Assembly (NCBI GenBank): GCA_031394735.1
Contig: JANMXI010000012.1
Coordinates: 1-64,000, forward strand
Direction: 5' to 3'
From: TMP-86 sp031394735
GTDB lineage: Bacteria > Pseudomonadota > Gammaproteobacteria > Steroidobacterales > Steroidobacteraceae
Length of the DNA stretch: 64,000 nt
In this document: positions 51,781-61,304 of the stretch, in pieces
How positions within the stretch are numbered: position 1 is the first letter of the stretch
How the letters are laid out: the number at the start of each line of letters is the position of its first letter
Notes under the pieces: generated by a model
What the model saw: only the letters and a program-made list of their open reading frames with translations
Databases searched by the model: none
What the model was told of the DNA's origin: nothing
Translations under genes and position numbers: made by a program

Positions 51781-52514
51781 TGGATCACGCGTTATATGTG
51801 GCGATGACCGGCGCGAAGCAGATCATGCAGGCGCAGGCGGTCAATTCGCACAACATGGCCAATGTGAGCACCACCGGCTTCCGGCAGGACTTGCACCAGT
51901 TCAACAGTTTCCCGATCTATGGAGTCGGCTATCCGACTCGCGTGAACGCGGTGGCCACCGATGCCGGCGCGGATTTTTCGGCCGGCACCTTGCTCACCAC
52001 GGGCCGCGATCTGGACATTGCCGTGAACGGCAAGGGCTTCATCGCTGTGCAGGGCATCGACGGCAAGGAGGCGTATACGCGGGCCGGTGATCTGCAGGTG
52101 ACGGCGACCGGCGTATTGCAGACGGCCGGCGGTTTTCCCGTCATGTCCGATGGCAATCCCATCAGCCTGCCGCCTGCGTCGCAAATCACCATCGGTGGCG
52201 ACGGCACGATTTCGGTGGTGCCGCTGGGCCTGAGCCCCTCGGCGTTGTCGCAGGTCGATCGCGTCAAGCTGGTGAATCCGGCGGAAAAAGATCTGGTCAA
52301 GGGAACCGACGGCATGTTCCGGTTGAAGACCGGCGCGAAGGCCCCTTCCGATCCGAACGTGCAGATCACCGCCGGTGCGCTCGAGTCCAGCAACGTGAAC
52401 ATGGCGCAGTCCTTGATCAGCATGATCGAGTTGCAGCGCCTGTACGAAATGCAGATCAAAGGCATCAGCACCGTCGATCAGAACAGCCAAAGCGCCGAAC
52501 GCTTGATGCAATAA
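51780..52514 (+). CDS. flgF: Flagellar rod protein FlgF
   Basis: 244 aa with its ATG at 51780 overlapping the flgE stop by one base (TAATG). The start (MDHALYVAMTGAKQIMQAQA, VNSHNMANVSTTGFRQDL) differs from the FlgG start in the usual way. The C-terminal half contains ITAGALESSNVNMAQSLISMIELQRLYEMQ (in part). It forms the proximal rod just below the distal FlgG. Confidence 0.94.
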   Translation: MDHALYVAMTGAKQIMQAQAVNSHNMANVSTTGFRQDLHQFNSFPIYGVGYPTRVNAVATDAGADFSAGTLLTTGRDLDIAVNGKGFIAVQGIDGKEAYTRAGDLQVTATGVLQTAGGFPVMSDGNPISLPPASQITIGGDGTISVVPLGLSPSALSQVDRVKLVNPAEKDLVKGTDGMFRLKTGAKAPSDPNVQITAGALESSNVNMAQSLISMIELQRLYEMQIKGISTVDQNSQSAERLMQ

Positions 52515-52530
52515 GCCAGGAATACAGACT

Positions 52531-53316
52531 ATGAATCTTGCACTGTGGGCAGCAAAAACCGGCTTGGACGCGCAGAACACGCGCATGGCCGTCATCTCCA
52601 ACAATCTTGCGAACGTCAACACGACCGGCTTCAAGAAAGGCCGCGCCGCATTCCAGGATCTCGTGTACCAGAACATCCGGCAGGTCGGCGCGCAGAGTTC
52701 GCAGAACACGCAGTACCCGACCGGACTGACGCTGGGCACCGGTGTGCGCATCGTTGCGACCGAAAAGGTGTACGAGCAGGGCAGTCTGCAGCAGACCAAC
52801 AACAGTCTGGACGTGGCCATCACCGGGCGCGGATTTTTCCAGATCACGCTGCCGGATGGAACGCTGGCGTACACCCTGGACGGATCCTTCAAGATGGACG
52901 GCCAGGGCAATCTGGTCACCTCGAACGGCTACGCGTTGTCGCCGGCGATCACGATTCCGGCGAATGCGCAAACCATCACCATCGGCAGCGATGGCACGGT
53001 GTCGGTGACCACGACCGGGACCACCGCGCCCACCCAGGTCGGGCAGATTCAGCTCGCCGATTTCATCAACAATTCGGGCCTGCAACCGCGCGGCGACAAC
53101 CTGTTGATCGAATCGGTGGCCAGCGGCGCACCGCAGGTGGGAACGCCCGGCACCAATGGGTTGGGCGTCACGCAGCAAGGATCTCTCGAGACCTCGAACG
53201 TGAACGTCGTGGAAGAACTGGTGTCCATGATCGAAACCCAGCGAGCCTATGAGATGAACTCCAAGGCCATCAGCACCACGGATCAGATGCTGCAGTATCT
53301 GACCAACAACGTCTGA
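52531..53316 (+). CDS. flgG: Flagellar distal rod protein FlgG
   Basis: 261 aa. The N-terminus has TGLDAQNTRMAVISNNLANVNTTGFKKGRAAFQDL (in part) and the body YQNIRQVGAQSSQNTQYPTGL, characteristic of FlgG; near the C-terminus is QGSLETSNVNVVEELVSMIETQRAYEMNSKAI. It starts 16 bases after flgF and its TGA overlaps the flgH start. Confidence 0.96.
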   Translation: MNLALWAAKTGLDAQNTRMAVISNNLANVNTTGFKKGRAAFQDLVYQNIRQVGAQSSQNTQYPTGLTLGTGVRIVATEKVYEQGSLQQTNNSLDVAITGRGFFQITLPDGTLAYTLDGSFKMDGQGNLVTSNGYALSPAITIPANAQTITIGSDGTVSVTTTGTTAPTQVGQIQLADFINNSGLQPRGDNLLIESVASGAPQVGTPGTNGLGVTQQGSLETSNVNVVEELVSMIETQRAYEMNSKAISTTDQMLQYLTNNV

Positions 53317-53996
53317 TGAACACGCCTGTAAAACTTTGCTTGGCGATCACCGCTGCCGCACTGCTGGCGGGCTGCGGGCTGATCAGCAGCAAACCCGAGC
53401 GTCGCCTGGAGCCCACGACGCGCGTGATGCCGCCGCCGGAAACCCGCACCGACGGCGCGATCTACCAGGCCGGTCGCGGCATGGACCTGTTCGCGGATCT
53501 CAAGGCGCGCCATGTCGGCGACGTGCTCACGATCCGATTGCAGGAATCGACCAACGCCACCAAGAACGCCACCACCAAGACCAGCAAGTCGACGAGCCTT
53601 GCCAATGTAGGACCGACGTTGTTCGGCAAGACCTACACCAACAACGGCGTGCCGTTGTTCAACGCATCGCTGGACGGCAAGCATTCTTTTGATGGTGAAG
53701 GCTCCAGCGCGCAGAGCAACAGCCTCGCCGGCAGCCTCACGGTCACGGTGGTGGACGTGCAACCCAACGGCAATCTGATCGTTCAGGGCGAGAAGTCCTT
53801 GAAGTTGAATCAGGGCGATGAGTTCGTGCGCATCGCCGGCGTCGTCAGGCCCGCGGACATCGCCACCGACAACACCGTCACCTCCGACAAGATTGCCGAT
53901 GCGCACATCAGTTATTCGGGCAAGGGCGCGATCAGCAGCTCCAATCGCATGGGCTGGTTGGCGCGGTTCTTCAACTCGCCCGTGGCACCCTTCTAG
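53316..53996 (+). CDS. flgH: Flagellar L-ring lipoprotein FlgH
   Basis: 226 aa. The ATG at 53316 overlaps the flgG stop. A lipoprotein signal ends in LLAGC with Cys20 as the lipid-modified residue; FlgH sits in the outer membrane as the L-ring. GAIYQAGRGMDLFADLKARHVGDVLTIRL and the C-terminal NGNLIVQGEKSLKLNQGDEFVRIAGVVRP (in part) are the family blocks. Its presence confirms a Gram-negative envelope. Confidence 0.95.
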   Translation: MNTPVKLCLAITAAALLAGCGLISSKPERRLEPTTRVMPPPETRTDGAIYQAGRGMDLFADLKARHVGDVLTIRLQESTNATKNATTKTSKSTSLANVGPTLFGKTYTNNGVPLFNASLDGKHSFDGEGSSAQSNSLAGSLTVTVVDVQPNGNLIVQGEKSLKLNQGDEFVRIAGVVRPADIATDNTVTSDKIADAHISYSGKGAISSSNRMGWLARFFNSPVAPF

Positions 53997-54005
53997 GCGA
54001 TCCGT

Positions 54006-55118
54006 ATGGTCCGTCGCTTCCGAATCGCTTCGATTGTTCCGCTGCTGGCCCTGATGGCAAGCATAGCTCAGGCCGATCGCATCAAGGATCTGGCGCATGT
54101 GCAAGGCGTGCGTACGAATCAGCTCATCGGCTACGGTTTGGTGGTGGGGCTCGATGGCACCGGCGATCAAACCAGCCAGGCGCCGTTTACGGTGCAGTCG
54201 TTGAAAAACATGCTGGCGCAGCTCGGCGTCACGGTGCCTTCCAACGTCAGCCCGCAGCTCAAGAATGTGGCGGCGGTGTCCGTGTCGGCGGTGATGCCGG
54301 CCTTCGTCAAGCCCGGTCAGACCATCGACATCACCGTCAATTCTCTGGGCAATGCCAAGAGTCTGCGGGGTGGCTCCTTGCTGGTCGCACCGCTGCGCGG
54401 TTTGGACGGGCAGGTCTACGCGGTGGCGCAAGGCAATCTGATCGTCAGCGGATTCGGCGCCGAGGCCAATGATGGGTCGAAGATCTCCGTCAATATCCCG
54501 AGCTCCGGACGCATCCCCAACGGTGCGACGGTCGAGCGCGCCGTACCGTCCGACTTCGGGCAGGGAGATTCGATCGTCTTGAATTTGAACGAGGCGGACT
54601 TCACGACGGCGAGCCGGCTGGTCGTCAGCGTCAACAAGAGCATCGGCGAAGGGTCGGCATCGATCATCGACGGTGGGTCGATCCGCGTACGTGCGCCGGC
54701 CGATGTTACGCAACGAGTCGCGTTCCTGTCCGCGGTCGAAAACCTGGACGTGGACCCCGGCAGTGCCGCGGCGCGCGTCATCGTGAATTCGCGCACCGGC
54801 ACGGTGGTGATCAGCAGCAATGTGCGCGTCAGCCCGGCCGCCGTTTCGCACGGCTCGCTCACGGTGACGATCAAAGAGGATCTCTCCGTGAGTCAGCCTG
54901 CGCCATTCGCACGCCAGGGTCAGACCGCGGTCACGTCCAATTCCACCATCAAAGTGGATGAGGGGTCGCGCAGCATGTTTTTATTCAAGCCCGGCGTGGA
55001 ACTGGAGCAGATCGTGCGCGCTGTGAATGACGTCGGCGCGGCGCCTGGCGATCTGGTGGCGATTCTGGAAGCTCTGCGCGAGGCCGGTGCCCTGCGTGCA
55101 GAGTTGATAGTGATCTAA
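54006..55118 (+). CDS. flgI: Flagellar P-ring protein FlgI
   Basis: 370 aa. Signal peptide MVRRFRIASIVPLLALMASIAQA is cut before DRIKDL (given here in part: the hydrophobic core is IVPLLALMASI). The diagnostic IKDLAHVQGVRTNQLIGYGLVVGLDGTGD and the closing FKPGVELEQIVRAVNDVGAAPGDLVAILEAL (both quoted in part) show FlgI. It forms the P-ring in the peptidoglycan layer, with FlgA (on the other strand) as chaperone. Confidence 0.96.
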   Translation: MVRRFRIASIVPLLALMASIAQADRIKDLAHVQGVRTNQLIGYGLVVGLDGTGDQTSQAPFTVQSLKNMLAQLGVTVPSNVSPQLKNVAAVSVSAVMPAFVKPGQTIDITVNSLGNAKSLRGGSLLVAPLRGLDGQVYAVAQGNLIVSGFGAEANDGSKISVNIPSSGRIPNGATVERAVPSDFGQGDSIVLNLNEADFTTASRLVVSVNKSIGEGSASIIDGGSIRVRAPADVTQRVAFLSAVENLDVDPGSAAARVIVNSRTGTVVISSNVRVSPAAVSHGSLTVTIKEDLSVSQPAPFARQGQTAVTSNSTIKVDEGSRSMFLFKPGVELEQIVRAVNDVGAAPGDLVAILEALREAGALRAELIVI

Positions 55119-55120
55119 AG

Positions 55121-55978
55121 ATGACGCTGCCGCTGCCCATCAACACCGCCGGCTCCGCCTACACCGACATCAATGGTCTGGAATCCCTGAAGAAGGATCC
55201 CAAATCGCCGCAATCGGTGAGCAAGGTCGCGCAGCAGGTCGAGGCCATGTTCCTGCAGATGATGCTCAAGAGCATGCGCGACGCCAATCTGGGTGACGGC
55301 ATCTTCGACAGCGAAGAGGGCAAGATGTACCAGGACATGTTCGACAAGCAGATTGCGTTGGATATGAGCCAGCACAGCCAAGTCGGCATCGGCGATCTGC
55401 TGATGCGTCAATTGACGCAGAAGAGCGATGCCGCGAGCGCACCCGCCTCGCCTTTTGCGCCGGCGCAAACGCATGCGACGGCAGTAGATCCCTTGCAATT
55501 CGTGACGCAGGCGCTGCCGGCGATCACCCAGGCGGCGAAGAAGCTCGGTGTGAGCCCGAAAGGCATGCTGGCCCAGGCCGTTCTGGAATCCGGATGGGGG
55601 CAACGCATTCCGAAGACCGCCGAGGGCCGTTCCAGTTTTAATGTGTTTGGCATCAAAGCCGGCGCAAATTGGACAGGCGCCCGCGCGGTTGCCGATACGG
55701 TCGAATTCAACGGGACCGTGGCCAGGCGACAGCAGGCGGTGTTTCGCGCCTACGATTCCATTCAAGACAGCGTCAACGACTATGTGAAGCTGCTGGGTTC
55801 GTCACCGCGCTATTCAGCGGCGCTGTCGAGCGGCAGCGATCCTGCGGCTTTCGTCCAGGCAATGGGCTCATCCGGGTATGCCACGGACCCCGAATATGTC
55901 AATAAACTCAAGCAGATATTGACGAGTGACCGGCTGCAATCGGCGTTTGCAGTACGCACCGCCAGCCTTCAGAAATGA
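55121..55978 (+). CDS. flgJ: Flagellar rod-capping muramidase FlgJ
   Basis: 285 aa with two domains. Residues about 25-100 are the rod-binding part (VAQQVEAMFLQMMLKSMRDANL, SEEGKMYQDMFDKQIA, both in part). From about 125 a glucosaminidase domain follows (GMLAQAVLESGWGQR with the catalytic Glu, FNVFGIKAG, VFRAYDSIQDSVNDYVKLL). So it is the full-length gammaproteobacterial type that both caps the rod and cuts peptidoglycan. It starts 2 bases after flgI. Confidence 0.94.
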   Translation: MTLPLPINTAGSAYTDINGLESLKKDPKSPQSVSKVAQQVEAMFLQMMLKSMRDANLGDGIFDSEEGKMYQDMFDKQIALDMSQHSQVGIGDLLMRQLTQKSDAASAPASPFAPAQTHATAVDPLQFVTQALPAITQAAKKLGVSPKGMLAQAVLESGWGQRIPKTAEGRSSFNVFGIKAGANWTGARAVADTVEFNGTVARRQQAVFRAYDSIQDSVNDYVKLLGSSPRYSAALSSGSDPAAFVQAMGSSGYATDPEYVNKLKQILTSDRLQSAFAVRTASLQK

Positions 55979-55994
55979 AACCCGAAGCCGATAC
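55979..55994 (+). promoter_or_regulatory. Possible sigma28 promoter of flgK
   Basis: GCCGATAC at 55987-55994 is a strong FliA -10 element, placed 50 bases before the flgK start. The -35 (TTCAGAAA ending at 55975) is weak. Separate late expression of flgKL by sigma28 is the rule in enteric bacteria, so this is plausible but not certain. Confidence 0.5.
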
Positions 55995-56043
55995 AGCCTG
56001 CATCGGCGGCGCACGGTTCGGGTAGCCGCCCAAGAGGTCCAAC

Positions 56044-57939
56044 GTGTCAGATGTTTTTGGAATCAGCGTTTCAGCGCTGCAGGCGTTTCAACGGGCGATC
56101 ACCGTTACTGGCAATAACATTGCCAATGCCAGCACGCCCGGCTACAGCCGGCAATCTGTCGACCTAAGTTCGCGGCCGCCGCAGTTCTACGGTAACGGCT
56201 GGGTCGGATCCGGTGTCGACGTGGTCACCGTGCGGCGCGCGTTCGATCAGGCGGCCGTGAACCAGCTCAACACCTCGCAGAGTTCGTTGGGCCAGCTCGA
56301 TGCGTACAAGACCTACACCGACCAGCTCGACAATCTGTTCAGCACCACCGGCGGCGGCATTACCGCCGCGACGACGGGATTCTTCAGCGCCGTGTCCGAC
56401 GTCGCCAATGACCCGACCTCGACGGCCGCGCGTCAGGCCCTGCTGGGGCAATCGCAAACCCTCGCCAATACCTTTCAAAATGCGAGCGCGCAGATCGATG
56501 CCATCAATCAGGACATCAACACCCGCTTGTCGGCCGACGTTGCGCAGATCAACAGTTACGCGCAATCCATCGCGCAGCTGAATGATCGCATCGTCGGCAG
56601 CGGCGGTTCAGCGCAGGCACAGGCACCGAACGATTTGTTGGATCAGCGCGATCAGCTCATCACCGAACTGTCCAAGCTCACCGCATTGACTACCACCACC
56701 GATGCGAACGGTGCCGTGAATGTGTACGTGGGCAACGGCCAGGGCTTGGTGCTGCAGGGCGATGTCAATCAACTGACGACCGTCAGCAGTGAATACGATG
56801 CCACCCGCCTGGAAGTGGCCTTCGCCGGTTCCGGCACCGGCAACACCATCAGCTCGCTGCTCACCGGCGGAAGTTTGGGCGGATTGCTCGCGGCACGCAC
56901 CCAGTTGATCGATCCGGTGCGCAATCAGCTCGGGCAACTCGCCACCTCGATCGCACAGACCGTCAACACTCAACAAGGTTTCGGCGTCGACCTCAACGGC
57001 GCGCTGGGAAAGAATCTGTTCAGCTTCACAGGTCCGCAGACCGTTGCATCCAGCGGCAATTCCGGTGGCGCGAGCGTCGCCGCCAGCTTGTCGAGCCTGG
57101 GAGCGCTGACCGCCGAGAACTACACCCTGACCTACACTGCGGGCGCGTACACGCTCAAGCGCGTGTCCGATGGCGCGGTGGTACCCACGACCGGTGCGGG
57201 CACTGTCGCGAGTCCGCTCAGCGCCGATGGATTGAATCTGGTGATCACCGGCGCGCCCGCCAATGGCGACCGGTTCCTGATCCAACCGACAGCGAATGCG
57301 GCCGGAACCCTCAACGTTGCGCTGACCATCACGTCGCAGATTGCCGCCGCCGGCGCGGTGAGAACCTCGGCCGCCAACAGCAATGCCGGCAGCGGCGGCA
57401 TCAGCAGTGGCACGGTGCTGGACCCCAGCGATGCAAACCTGTTCACGACGACGACGCTGACGTTCACGAGCGCCACGACCTATAGCGTCAACGGCGCGGG
57501 CAGCTTCGCTTACACGCCCGGCGGCAACATCAACCTCAATGGCTGGCAGGTGCAGATCAGCGGCGCACCGGCAGTGGGCGACACGTTTACCATTCAGAAA
57601 AACAGTGGCGGGTCGGGCGACAACCGCAATGCGCTGGCCCTCGCCACCATTCAAAATCAAGGCGTGCTGTCGAACGGCACGGTCAGCGTCACCGGTGCCC
57701 TGAGTTCGCTGGTCACCGGCGTGGGTACCCAGGCGCAGCAGACGAAATTTGCGCAAGCGGCGCAGACCGGCATCAACACTCAGGCTCAACAACGCGTGCA
57801 ATCCGAATCCGGCGTGAATCTGGATGAGGAGGCGGCGAGCCTGTTGCAGTGGCAGCAGGCGTATCAGGCTGCCGCGCAGGCGTTGAAGATCGGCAGTTCC
57901 CTGTTCCAGTCATTGCTCTCTGCCGTGCAGTCGGCGTAA
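56044..57939 (+). CDS. flgK: Hook-associated protein 1 FlgK
   Basis: 631 aa from the GTG at 56044 (SDVFGISVSALQAFQRAITVTGNNIANASTPGYSRQSV, quoted here as NNIANASTPGYSRQ). The C-terminus has SGVNLDEEAASLLQWQQAYQAAAQAL (in part), the FlgK end motif. It forms the junction between hook and filament. A GAGGT site precedes the start. The middle is longer than the Salmonella protein, as is common in the flagellar variable domain. Confidence 0.95.
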   Translation: MSDVFGISVSALQAFQRAITVTGNNIANASTPGYSRQSVDLSSRPPQFYGNGWVGSGVDVVTVRRAFDQAAVNQLNTSQSSLGQLDAYKTYTDQLDNLFSTTGGGITAATTGFFSAVSDVANDPTSTAARQALLGQSQTLANTFQNASAQIDAINQDINTRLSADVAQINSYAQSIAQLNDRIVGSGGSAQAQAPNDLLDQRDQLITELSKLTALTTTTDANGAVNVYVGNGQGLVLQGDVNQLTTVSSEYDATRLEVAFAGSGTGNTISSLLTGGSLGGLLAARTQLIDPVRNQLGQLATSIAQTVNTQQGFGVDLNGALGKNLFSFTGPQTVASSGNSGGASVAASLSSLGALTAENYTLTYTAGAYTLKRVSDGAVVPTTGAGTVASPLSADGLNLVITGAPANGDRFLIQPTANAAGTLNVALTITSQIAAAGAVRTSAANSNAGSGGISSGTVLDPSDANLFTTTTLTFTSATTYSVNGAGSFAYTPGGNINLNGWQVQISGAPAVGDTFTIQKNSGGSGDNRNALALATIQNQGVLSNGTVSVTGALSSLVTGVGTQAQQTKFAQAAQTGINTQAQQRVQSESGVNLDEEAASLLQWQQAYQAAAQALKIGSSLFQSLLSAVQSA

Positions 57940-57963
57940 TGCACTCTTCGGTGAAATAAACCT

Positions 57964-59157
57964 ATGCGCGTTACCAACAGCTTCATCCAGACCCAGTTTC
58001 TAGCCGCGGTAAACCAGTTGCAGGCCAATCTTGCGCAGACGCAAAACCAGGTCGCGTTGGGTCAGAGTTTCACGACGCCGTCGCAGGATCCGGTCGCCGC
58101 CGGCAACGTCAACAACTACAATCTGGCCCTCGCGCAGAGCCAGCAGTTCGATCGCAATGCGAACATTGCGCAGAACCGCCTCGGGCTCGAGGACAACGCG
58201 CTGTCGCAGTATCAGAGCGCGTTGCAAAGCATCCGTGATCTGGCCTTGCAGGCGAACAACTCCTCGCAGACCGACCAGAACCGCAGCGCCATCGCTGCGC
58301 AGGTGCAACAGATTCGCGACACGTTGCTGTCCATCGCCAATTCGCAGGACGGCAACGGTGAGTATCTTTTCTCGGGGTATTCGACCAAGACTCAGCCGTT
58401 CAATTTGACGGCGACCGGCGCGGCTTACGTCGGCGATCAAGGCCAGCGGCAACTGCAGATAGCGGTGGGCCGCACGGTGGCGGACGGTGATACCGGCGCG
58501 ACCGTCTTCGATCAACTGAAGACCGGCAACGGCGTGTTTGAAGCGGCGGCCGGTGCAGGAAATACGGGAAGCGGCGTTCTCGGCGCCTCGACGGTGGTCG
58601 ACGCAACCTTGTATGACGGCGGCACCTATGCCATCAATTTCCTTAACCCCGGGACCTATGAAGTGCGCGATTCCAGCAACGCGCTGATTACTTCGGGCAA
58701 CTTCTCGACCGGTCAGACGATTTCATTCAAAGGCCTGCAGGTCACGCTCAATGGGCAGCCTGCGGCCACCGATACGTTCAGTGTGAAACCGTCGCAGAAC
58801 CAGAATATTTTGACCAGCGTGCAGAACCTGCTCACTGCACTGCTGAGTTCCACCGGCACGCCGGCGGCGGCGGCCAAGCTGAACAATTCCATCGGCACCG
58901 CCATCAACAATCTGGATCAGGCGTTGCAGCAGTCCTCCAACGTGCGCGCCAGCGTCGGCTCGCGCCTGAATGCCATCGATGCGCAGTCGTTGCTGGGCGG
59001 CAATCAGCAATTGCAGTTGAAGAGCATGATCTCGCAATTGCAGGACTTGGACTATGCGTCGGCACTGACGCGATTGAACCAGCAGATGACCAGCCTGAGC
59101 GCCGCGCAGCAGTCCTACGCGCTCACTCAGGGCTTGTCGCTGTTCAAATATATTTGA
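57964..59157 (+). CDS. flgL: Hook-associated protein 3 FlgL
   Basis: 397 aa, 24 bases after flgK. The N-terminal MRVTNSFIQTQFLAAVNQLQANLAQTQNQ (in part) and SFTTPSQDPVAAGNVNNYN, and the later LLSIANSQDGNGEYLFSGY, are typical of FlgL. The C-terminal helix ends in TQGLSLFKYI. It joins FlgK to the flagellin filament. It converges on slyD, whose stop lies 3 bases away. Confidence 0.94.
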   Translation: MRVTNSFIQTQFLAAVNQLQANLAQTQNQVALGQSFTTPSQDPVAAGNVNNYNLALAQSQQFDRNANIAQNRLGLEDNALSQYQSALQSIRDLALQANNSSQTDQNRSAIAAQVQQIRDTLLSIANSQDGNGEYLFSGYSTKTQPFNLTATGAAYVGDQGQRQLQIAVGRTVADGDTGATVFDQLKTGNGVFEAAAGAGNTGSGVLGASTVVDATLYDGGTYAINFLNPGTYEVRDSSNALITSGNFSTGQTISFKGLQVTLNGQPAATDTFSVKPSQNQNILTSVQNLLTALLSSTGTPAAAAKLNNSIGTAINNLDQALQQSSNVRASVGSRLNAIDAQSLLGGNQQLQLKSMISQLQDLDYASALTRLNQQMTSLSAAQQSYALTQGLSLFKYI

Positions 59158-59160
59158 AGG

Positions 59161-59643
59161 TTAGTGATGGTGCCCGCCGGCGCCGTGCACGTGGCCGTGA
59201 TCCAGTTCTTCCTGGCTTGCCACGCGCACCTCGACGATGTCGATCTGGAAATTCAGATTCTTGTCCGCCAGCGCATGATTGCCATCGAGCGTGATCATGT
59301 CGCCGACCACGGCCGTGACCGTGAACGCACGCATGCCGCCGGCGACCTGCGCCTGAAATTGCATGCCCTTCTTGATTTCGCCGGCGCCGCCTAGCGAGCG
59401 CTTGGGAACCCGTTGGATTAATTGTTCGTCGCGCACACCGTAGCCGTCGGCAGGCTGAACCGTGACGGAGAGCTTCTCGCCAGCCTGTTTGCCTTCCAGC
59501 GCGGTTTCAAGGCCGGGCACCAGATTGCCGTTGCCGTGAATGTAGGCCAGAGGCTCGCCGCCGGCGGAACTGTCGATGACGGCACCGCCGTCGTCGGTCA
59601 GAGTGTAGTGGATCAAGGCCACCCGGTCTTTTTCGATCAACAT
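59161..59643 (-). CDS. slyD: SlyD-like FKBP-type peptidyl-prolyl isomerase
   Basis: 160 aa. The FKBP fold with an IF (insert-in-flap) chaperone domain is seen in YTLTDDGGAVIDSSAGGEPLAYIHGNGNLVPGLETALEGKQAGE (read as GNGNLVPGLE and ALEGKQAGE), then VTAVVGDMITLDGNHALADKNLNF (in part). The tail is His-rich (HGHVHGAGGHHH), as in SlyD proteins that bind nickel. It is a cytoplasmic folding helper and possibly a metal store. It starts 5 bases after rimO. Confidence 0.93.
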   Translation of the reverse strand: MLIEKDRVALIHYTLTDDGGAVIDSSAGGEPLAYIHGNGNLVPGLETALEGKQAGEKLSVTVQPADGYGVRDEQLIQRVPKRSLGGAGEIKKGMQFQAQVAGGMRAFTVTAVVGDMITLDGNHALADKNLNFQIDIVEVRVASQEELDHGHVHGAGGHHH

Positions 59644-59648
59644 CGCTG

Positions 59649-61001
59649 CTATCCTCTTGGTGTCGCTTCCAGATCGTATTCATCGGCGCCGGTGATGATC
59701 ACGTCGGCCCAGTCGCCTGCCTTTAATTTGAGCACGCCGCCGCGTGGATTGCGGATGCGCACGATGCCGTCAACCTCCGGCGCATCGCCTTCGGTGCGCG
59801 CGATCGCCTCGCGTTCTCCCATCGTGTCGACGAGGACACGCATGGCTCGTCCCACCTTGCGCTGCAACCGTTCGGTGCTGATCCGCGCGGACAGCTGCAT
59901 GAAGCGTGCGTGACGCTCGGCCTTCACGGCATCGGGCACCGGGTCGGGCAGCGCGTTGGCCGCTGCGCCGGCAACCGGAGAATATTCGAAGCAGCCGACG
60001 CGATCCAGTTGCGCTTCTTCCAGCCATTGCAGCAGGGTGTCGAAATCCGCGTCGGTTTCGCCGGGAAACCCGACGATGAAGGTGCTGCGAAGGGTCAAGT
60101 CGGGCAAGGCTGTTCGCCAGGCGCGAATCCGCGCCAGCGTGTCTTCCGCGGCCGCCGGTCGTTTCATGAGTTTCAGGATGCGACGGCTGGCGTGTTGAAA
60201 GGGAATATCCAGATAGGGCAGCACGCCGCCGCCACTCATCAACTCGATCACTTCATCGACGTGCGGGTAGGGATAGACGTAATGCAGACGCACCCAGACG
60301 CCCAGTTCACCCAACGCCTGGCTCAGATCGAAAAATCGCGCGCGACGTTCGCGACCGCGCCATTCGCCGGCCGCGTATTTCACATCCACGCCATAGGCGC
60401 TGGTGTCCTGCGAGATCACCAGCAATTCCTTGACGCCAGCGCGCACCAGACCTTCCGCCTCGCGCAGAACATCGCCGATTGGCCGGCTCACCAGGTCGCC
60501 GCGCATGGAGGGAATGATGCAAAAACTGCAACGATGATTGCAGCCTTCGGAGATCTTCAGGTAGGCGTAATGGCGCGGCGTGAGCTTGATGCCTTGCGGC
60601 GGCACCAGATCCAGGAAGGGCTCGTGCGTGGGCGGCAATTGTTCGTGGACGGCCGCCAGGACATCTTCATAGCGTTGCGGGCCGGTGATCTTCAGCACCT
60701 GCGGATGCCGGTCGAGAATTTTTTGCGGCTGCGCGCCCAGGCACCCCGTCACGATGACCTTGCCGTTCTCCGCCAGGGCTTCGCCGATGGCGTCCAGGGA
60801 CTCATCCACCGCCGAGTCGATGAAACCGCAGGTATTGACGATGACGAGATCGGCGCCGCTGTAATTGGCGGCTGTTTCATAGCCCTGCACCCGCAGTTGC
60901 GTCAGGATCCGTTCCGAATCCACCAGCGCTTTGGGGCACCCCAGGCTGACGAAGCCGATTTTCGGCGCCCTGGGTTTGGCGAGTTTGACGGGTGAAGGCA
61001 T
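59649..61001 (-). CDS. rimO: Ribosomal protein S12 methylthiotransferase RimO
   Basis: 450 aa from the ATG at 61001 (MPSPVKLAKPRAPKIGFVSLGCPKA, in part); the frame is open to 61136 but that part is not family-like. The first cluster's cysteines are in LGCPKALVDSE, NTCGFID and VTGCLG; the radical-SAM motif is CNHRCSFC (CxxxCxxC) followed by IIPSMRGDLVSRP, specific to RimO. The C-terminal TRAM domain is near VDGIVRIRNPRG. It adds a methylthio group to the conserved Asp of S12. It forms a two-gene unit with slyD. Confidence 0.95.
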   Translation of the reverse strand: MPSPVKLAKPRAPKIGFVSLGCPKALVDSERILTQLRVQGYETAANYSGADLVIVNTCGFIDSAVDESLDAIGEALAENGKVIVTGCLGAQPQKILDRHPQVLKITGPQRYEDVLAAVHEQLPPTHEPFLDLVPPQGIKLTPRHYAYLKISEGCNHRCSFCIIPSMRGDLVSRPIGDVLREAEGLVRAGVKELLVISQDTSAYGVDVKYAAGEWRGRERRARFFDLSQALGELGVWVRLHYVYPYPHVDEVIELMSGGGVLPYLDIPFQHASRRILKLMKRPAAAEDTLARIRAWRTALPDLTLRSTFIVGFPGETDADFDTLLQWLEEAQLDRVGCFEYSPVAGAAANALPDPVPDAVKAERHARFMQLSARISTERLQRKVGRAMRVLVDTMGEREAIARTEGDAPEVDGIVRIRNPRGGVLKLKAGDWADVIITGADEYDLEATPRG

Positions 61002-61194
61002 GGGTTCTAAGGCGTAAGAAGGGGGCGAGACAATGCCCAAAATGCGCTTCGCGGTCAAATTCGGCACCTTATTATCTGCATCCTCCCCCTGCCGGCGGAC
61101 CTGCGGGAGACCCGGTTTGCCGGCCGTCAAGCACAAAACCGACCCAAAACGGACCTAGTTCGCGGTTTTGTAAAGATTATGGTCGGGTATTTCC

Positions 61195-61221
61195 TCAAGA
61201 TCGGCCGGGCGAGTCCGATAC
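61195..61221 (+). promoter_or_regulatory. Sigma28 (FliA) promoter of fliC
   Basis: TCAAGAT (61195-61201), 12 bases, then TCCGATAC (61214-61221). This follows the FliA pattern with one deviation in the -10 (T for G at its first base) and has the same 27-base span as the flgM promoter here. Transcription should start near 61228, giving a leader of about 100 bases. Confidence 0.72.
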
Positions 61222-61236
61222 ATCTCCTGACGGTGG

Positions 61237-61304
61237 TCACCGGCCAGCTCGCCTAGGGCGGGCACAACGGGCCACGAACAGTAAGGCCTACGAAGGGCCG
61301 GTGA
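61237..61304 (+). repeat. Long-range inverted repeat in the fliC leader
   Basis: TCACCGGCC (61237-61245) and GGCCGGTGA (61296-61304) are perfect 9-base complements 50 bases apart, inside the expected 5' leader of fliC and just before CAGGAGA, the ribosome site at 61315-61321. The stem would enclose a GC-rich loop. A role in flagellin mRNA stability or translation is possible. Confidence 0.45.

Noticed and set aside
53283..54851. 522-codon minus-strand frame over flgH-flgI
   Set aside because: Antisense to two undoubted flagellar genes and without any recognisable domain.
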